Assembly: GCA_019454045.1 (NCBI GenBank)
Contig: SKCR01006516.1
Location: forward strand, 620,001 to 684,000
From: Zanthoxylum bungeanum
Lineage: Eukaryota > Streptophyta > Magnoliopsida > Sapindales > Rutaceae
Reading direction: 5' to 3'
DNA: 64,000 bases
The position numbers and the translations under genes were made by a program. Of this stretch, positions 59,230 through 64,000 are shown piece after piece (position 1 is the first letter of the stretch; the number at the start of each line of letters is the position of its first letter). The notes under the pieces are model-generated. The model was not told the origin of the DNA. It worked only from the letters and a program-made list of their open reading frames with translations, and ran no database searches.

Positions 59230-59421
59230 TTGTCGAGCGAAGAAAATTTAATCGGAAAAGAGATGAGGTATGATTGGGGATTGATAAAGCTGCAACACAC
59301 ATTGCGAATCTGATCACTCCCGTACACGTACAAAGAGTCCAAGAAAACAACCTAATGAGTACACGTCATGTGTTAAAACTGAATCCAGCCTGTCCTCAAA
59401 ATGCCTACTTGCAAAGTAACA

Positions 59422-60880
59422 TTAACTCCTAAACTGCCTATCCATTTTCACTCTCTTTGTATTTTGCAACTCTGGAATGTGCTGAGATGGTGTATCATGC
59501 TGGTATGCACAATTGGCTCCATGCCGGCATCCCCTTGAACTGTTAAAATAAAGACAAGGCTTCATTATTTTGGGTTTTGAGTCTCTGGGTTTGGTATTAT
59601 TTACGAATTCTTGGTTTGTCCCTTGTTGTTTACTGAATCGACTACCATATTGCTGAGAGGTTTCTTGTCTATCGCCTCCATGTTGCTGAATCAAGTTCTT
59701 ATAGTAGTTCAAGTCTTTTGATTGAGATTGTCCCAAGGAAGGTGCCGACGAGGCTGGAACAACCCCAGGTGGTTTAATCCATGAATTTGGATGATGCCCC
59801 ACTCCACCCCCATCTGCTTGAGAGTAAAAGGCTCCATTTGAAGTAGTAGCAACCAATGAAGGTGAACTGGTTTCCATCGTATTGAACTGGACAGAAGAAG
59901 CATCTGACACAGCTACTGAAGGCAAAGTTGGCTTGGATATGTTCTGTGCATTGGAGGCTCCTCCATAGTATGTCACCAAATTCTCAATGGATTTTGGGTC
60001 GCTGAAGAGTTTGAGAAGCAAATCATGGTCAACCAAATTACCATGCTCATTGCTCTTTGAAATTTGAGTCAAGGCAGCAGAAGAAGCAGCAACTACATCA
60101 GGGTCAACACTGAGGGCCATTCCATATGCTGGTTTCTCACAGACAAGAGTGTTTGCAATACTAGGTATGCTGACCTGAGTAGGAGATGGAATCCCAGGAG
60201 CCAAAACTGGTGGCTGCGAGCTCACAGGTATGCTAAATGGAGCTGTTAAAACAGATGGTGAATCTGCAGCTGCTTCTTCATCTTCAATGGGAGTAACGGG
60301 TATTAAAGGAGTTTGCTGATCATTGTATTGTGACTGCTCTCTGTCCATTAAAACAGAGGGGCTGTACACAAGGGAAAAATCAGTCCAACAAGAAATGCAA
60401 ATCAAGAGAAACATTTGGGAAAACAAACAGAGTATCAAACTTTGGAGGGATAGCAGATGGGCGTGGATAAACTGCTTCAAGGACTCTCCTTTCTCTTTGA
60501 TTTTGAATCTCTACCTCTTTGCTTTCTTCCCCAGCAACCACTTGCCAAGTAATGTCCAACTGGAACTGTAATAGTTATCAAATTCAGCTTCATATTAATA
60601 ATCCAGGTAACAAATAAAATTTAAGCAGAAATTTTAAGCTCCAAAATCAAATATTGAAGCTGTGATTTACCCTGGGAGGACATTTCCATTTGATTAGGGG
60701 AATTCCAGGCAAGTTAACTTGAAACTGGTTTGGGGGATGGCCTCCTTCAAAACCAGGAGGAAGAATGTCATCACCACCTATGCCATTTGTATGTAACAAC
60801 CATGATGATTTTGCTTGAAGGTGATCTTGAGCACCTAACCCAACTTGTGAAGGAGACTCCTCTAACAAAAACAGTCTTTC
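59422..60880 (-). CDS. CCCH zinc-finger protein (plant C3H6/C3H30-like), three 3' exons
   Basis: Three exons join in phase: 60671-60880, 60441-60565 and 59422-60361, with GT...AG introns. They give 424 residues to a TAA. The visible protein runs ERLFLLEESPSQVGLGAQDH, FQLDITWQVVAGEESKEVEI, RVLEAVYPRPSAIPPNPSVL, HDLLLKLFSDPKSIENLVTY and ends with a finger PCLYFNSSRGCRHGANCAYQ-H, spacing C-x8-C-x5-C-x3-H, at about residues 381-400. This layout matches plant CCCH proteins of the C3H6/C3H30 type by recall. CCCH fingers usually bind RNA, and this family's exact role is not known to me. Roughly the first 20 residues, probably in a separate first exon, were not found. Frame, splice sites and conserved text show an intact host gene. 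Confidence 0.9.
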
Positions 60881-63080
60881 CTGAAAAGAGAGAAACTGTA
60901 GTTTATGAATCCATCAAAACAGAATCATAAGACATCTCGATCCTTGCTCTATATTAGATGTACACAGGAAACAGGTGATGTAAATATACTTTAATTACTT
61001 CAGCTGTGAATTTTATCCAACACTTCATCAGCAAAAGGTCCAATGACAAAAGTCATTGGTGAAGTTAAAATGCAATTGCATATCATCAATAACAAATCTG
61101 CATAACATCTACACAAACCATCAAGCACTCCTTTTAAATGCACCTGAACTGTGTGCTGCTACTGAGCGTGTTTTTCAGAACTCTATCCTAGCAAAATTCA
61201 CACAACACCAAATGATAACAGAAGATTTCACTGTAGAAGCTAACAAAGTATTTCAAGATCTTCGAAGTTCAATCACCAGCAAGTGAACAAAAAAGACTAA
61301 AACCTAATGAAAAGTATTTCACAATGTTCAACCACTAGAAAGTGACCAACTTCTTTGCACATGGAACTGTGATCATACAACGCGCATATGAACCTCGCAG
61401 CAAGAGATAAAACATGATAGATACTCCTCAATCTTGACTAGATTAATTCAGACAGAAACTTTAACCAGTAAAACACTGTAAATAGTGAATCAAGGGGAAT
61501 TTCCGGATATATAACAGTAACAGATATACTGTATATAGTTGAACTGCTCTAACGATTAAACATCTTTCTGGATCACAGTTATAGCCCTAATCCCAGCATC
61601 TAAAACTCCATAATTAGCCTCTCAATTACCAAATAATTATTTTACCAATTACATCCAGTATCTTTCAGCATTTTGGTTACCTCCAGTAGTTAGTATCAAC
61701 CTAAACATGGATTAACTTTCCACAAAATCCTGGCAAGATAGCTTTTGAGGCTCTATTATTGTAAAGTATAACATTTGGTGCACTGATGACATAGCTATAG
61801 AAACAATGAATGAATTCTAGAGGTCAGTCAAATCAATTAATCAAATGCCAAAGTGGTTCGAAGTAGCTTCCAGGATATGCCAATGCCTAAGTCCCAATGC
61901 TGGAGTATGGGCTGCAGACAACGCCACCAACTAAGATAAGATTGGGGATGCAATAGGTGCCACATACTATGAAGGCAACATCTGTTTAACCAGGAGGCTG
62001 TTCAAAGACTTCAGTCACCTGCAGTCTGAAGCTCTCGCAAGCCTCATTGGTGGGTGTGTGGCACTTAGCTACGGTCTATGATATTGTTATAAGTTGGCTC
62101 TTCTTCAAAGGAAGCGGCATATGCTTGGAACAACTCCCTTTTTGAAACAGAAAGAAAAGAAAAAGCAATTTTAGACAACCAATTTCATACTAAAGCGTTG
62201 CCATAACACATCAACAATTGATGCAAAAAAAAAAAACAAAAACAAAAAACAAACAAAAGAACTGCAAAATCCTCTCAATTTCAACTTCCACATATATTCA
62301 AATGTGTATGCACCCCCATACCATAGTTGGCCTATAAAAGTATGTTATTTTTAATCAGTGCATTATGCCATAGCAATAGCAATGCCCGCTATCTATTACA
62401 AAACACAGAATCTACGAAACACGCTTTAAGTAGTATACTAAATCACACATAAACTACAAAATCAACAATCTATGAGTGCAACCATCCAGCATTTATTTCC
62501 TAGGGAATATTGAGTAATAATTCAAGGAGATAGGCCAACTGTTTCACACATGCAATTGAGGGGAAATCTCCAACTAATCATTGATAGGGATTTCAATTTC
62601 ATTCATCAAAACCTCATACCAAATTTTGCGACTTAACACATACAATGTTGTCCAGCAAACTACATATTGACTCACTTTCAACTCTCAATGAATTTGACAA
62701 ACATTTATGAATGCATAATGAATATAAGATCTTTTACAAGGAAACTCAAGTTTCAATGCTTCACTCTTCTAAATACTTATGAATCAGATGAATTGAATGA
62801 TAAAACCACCAAGAACAGAACAAAAAGCATCAATTAATTAACATGAACATTTAAGAGGACAGAGGTCACTCCTCAAAAGGCTACAATAAAGCAATCAATT
62901 TTAAAGTTTCGTAAAAACTTCCTAGGAAGCATTTACATAGCTATCCTGCCACACTGAAACAAAGCAGAAGATGTGTGCACTGGTGCTAAGTGAAGAAAAA
63001 CTTGCTAAACGATGACTAAATCAATGTATAATATAGGGAAAAGTTGATTAATTTCAGATTATAAATTAAAAACATCAAAA
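60881..63080 (-). other. Probable intron or 5' region of the CCCH gene
   Basis: The acceptor CTCTTTTCAG (minus) ends at 60881. Upstream I could not identify the first coding exon on either strand, so this may be a long intron with exon 1 farther right or outside the window. No other gene is supported; 61056-61286 plus is an unsupported chance frame. Confidence 0.5.
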
Positions 63081-63690
63081 ATGTTTTTGAATGATTCAAA
63101 AAACTGCCAAAAAACAAGTATACCTGAGAAGCAATTCGGGATTATGCCAAGAAGATCAACTATGGAAGCAATACACTTGCAAGTATTTATAGATTTTGAG
63201 AAAGTGTGTGATTGGGTACCAAGAGAAAATATTATGACGGCGCTAGAAAAGGAGGGAGTAAGCATTGTTTATATTCAAGTCATTAAAGACATGTATGAAG
63301 ACACGACGACCTGTGTTAGAAATCAAGGTTTTGCATGAGCTCTTATCCTTTTGCTTTAGCTATGCATGTAATTACCAAGATTATCAAGATGAGGTGTCAT
63401 GATGTACACTCTTTGCAAATGATATAGTATTGGTGGATGAGTCCAAAAGTGTAGAGGCTGAACTTGAGATAAGGAGGAAAACATTAGAATCTAAAAGTTT
63501 TTGTCTAAGTAAGTTAAGAAATAAACACATGATATGTGAGTTTAATAAAGGTCATAGATATAATGGGACGAAAATGAGAATTTGTGATCAACCAATTTCA
63601 AAAAGTGATTGTTTTAAGTTCTTAGGGTTTATCCTTCAAAAAGAATGAGAAATAGATCGAGATGTTATTTATAGAGGAGATAGAGATGTG
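63081..63690 (+). pseudogene. LINE (L1-like) reverse-transcriptase fragment
   Basis: Frames at 63081-63338 and 63430-63648 read PEKQFGIMPRRSTMEAIHLQ, VFIDFEKVCDWVPRENIMTA, EGVSIVYIQVIKDMYEDTTT and, after a gap, IVLVDESKSVEAELEIRRKT and DQPISKSDCFKFLGFILQKE. These are plant L1-type RT blocks. The catalytic FADD is FAND at 63412-63423, and about 50 residues are missing after AIHL, so it is dead. It lies antisense to the CCCH gene. Confidence 0.88.
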
Positions 63691-64000
63691 CATCCCCTTG
63701 CATTTCATTTTATGCAAGTCCTGCTATTTGATCAAACTATTTTTAACATTACCACAACTATATAACTTAACAACAAACTTCAAATGTAGCATATGCATTA
63801 AGTTTTGAACCATACAAGAATCTGAACTTTCAGTTCTAATACAAAAAGCAAAAGGTGATTAATACAAAAAATAAGGGTTTAAAGTAAAAAAATTAAAAAA
63901 TAAATTAGCAACATATCCTCACACATCAAAATAAATCATCGCTAAGCTTGGATTTAGGAGGAAGTTCAATACTAATATATCCAATTGATACTAGAAATGA
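63691..64000. other. AT-rich DNA to window end, nothing recognised
   Basis: No exon, repeat or transposon end is supported here. It could be intron of the CCCH gene or its upstream region. Confidence 0.4.

Overview
This is nuclear DNA from a flowering plant, most likely a eudicot. It is AT-rich, dominated by nested LTR retrotransposons and plant-type hAT and CACTA transposons, with one split host gene at the right edge. I cannot name the species. Almost every open reading frame away from that gene is a decayed transposon protein. Boundaries below come mainly from paired target-site duplications (TSDs) read directly in the sequence.

Layout. (1) 1-5990: degenerate Ty1/copia element on + with a 52-bp palindrome-bearing tandem array in its leader. 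(2) 5991-9771: AT-rich intergenic DNA with a tRNA-like SINE relic. (3) 9772-11693: one end of a CACTA transposon with a broken transposase. (4) 12017-46390: one very large nest. A non-coding copia-type LARD (2.5-kb LTRs, about 4.2-kb interior, minus strand) is flanked by TSD CGTTA and has grown from about 9.3 to 34.4 kb. Its left LTR holds a 1,986-bp solo LTR. Its interior holds gypsy-1 (Athila-like PBS). One LTR of gypsy-1 holds the related gypsy-2, whose interior holds a hAT transposon. Its right LTR holds a hAT derivative, which in turn holds a 4.3-kb probable solo LTR. (5) 46391-49793: a 331-bp TRIM, a 365-bp hAT MITE and two SINEs in opposite orientations. (6) 49794-58291: a hAT deletion derivative whose BED-finger reading frame is split by gypsy-3, a Tat-like non-autonomous element that keeps gag and a protease remnant but has tandem repeats where pol should be. 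(7) 58683-59229: another hAT MITE. (8) 59422-60880 and beyond: a CCCH zinc-finger gene on minus, with a LINE reverse-transcriptase relic farther upstream.

The most unusual biology is in gypsy-1 and gypsy-2. Both carry, at the same internal position and in sense orientation, a full-length intronless copy of a LOG cytokinin-activating enzyme gene beside a gag-like frame, with no recognisable pol. Their LTRs combine six G-box/ABRE motifs upstream of a TATA box with an array of short hairpins in the predicted transcribed part. The 4.3-kb LTR carries a second hairpin array whose stems change in a compensatory way around a conserved loop. These are the best candidates for something not previously described. 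All functional readings of them are inference.
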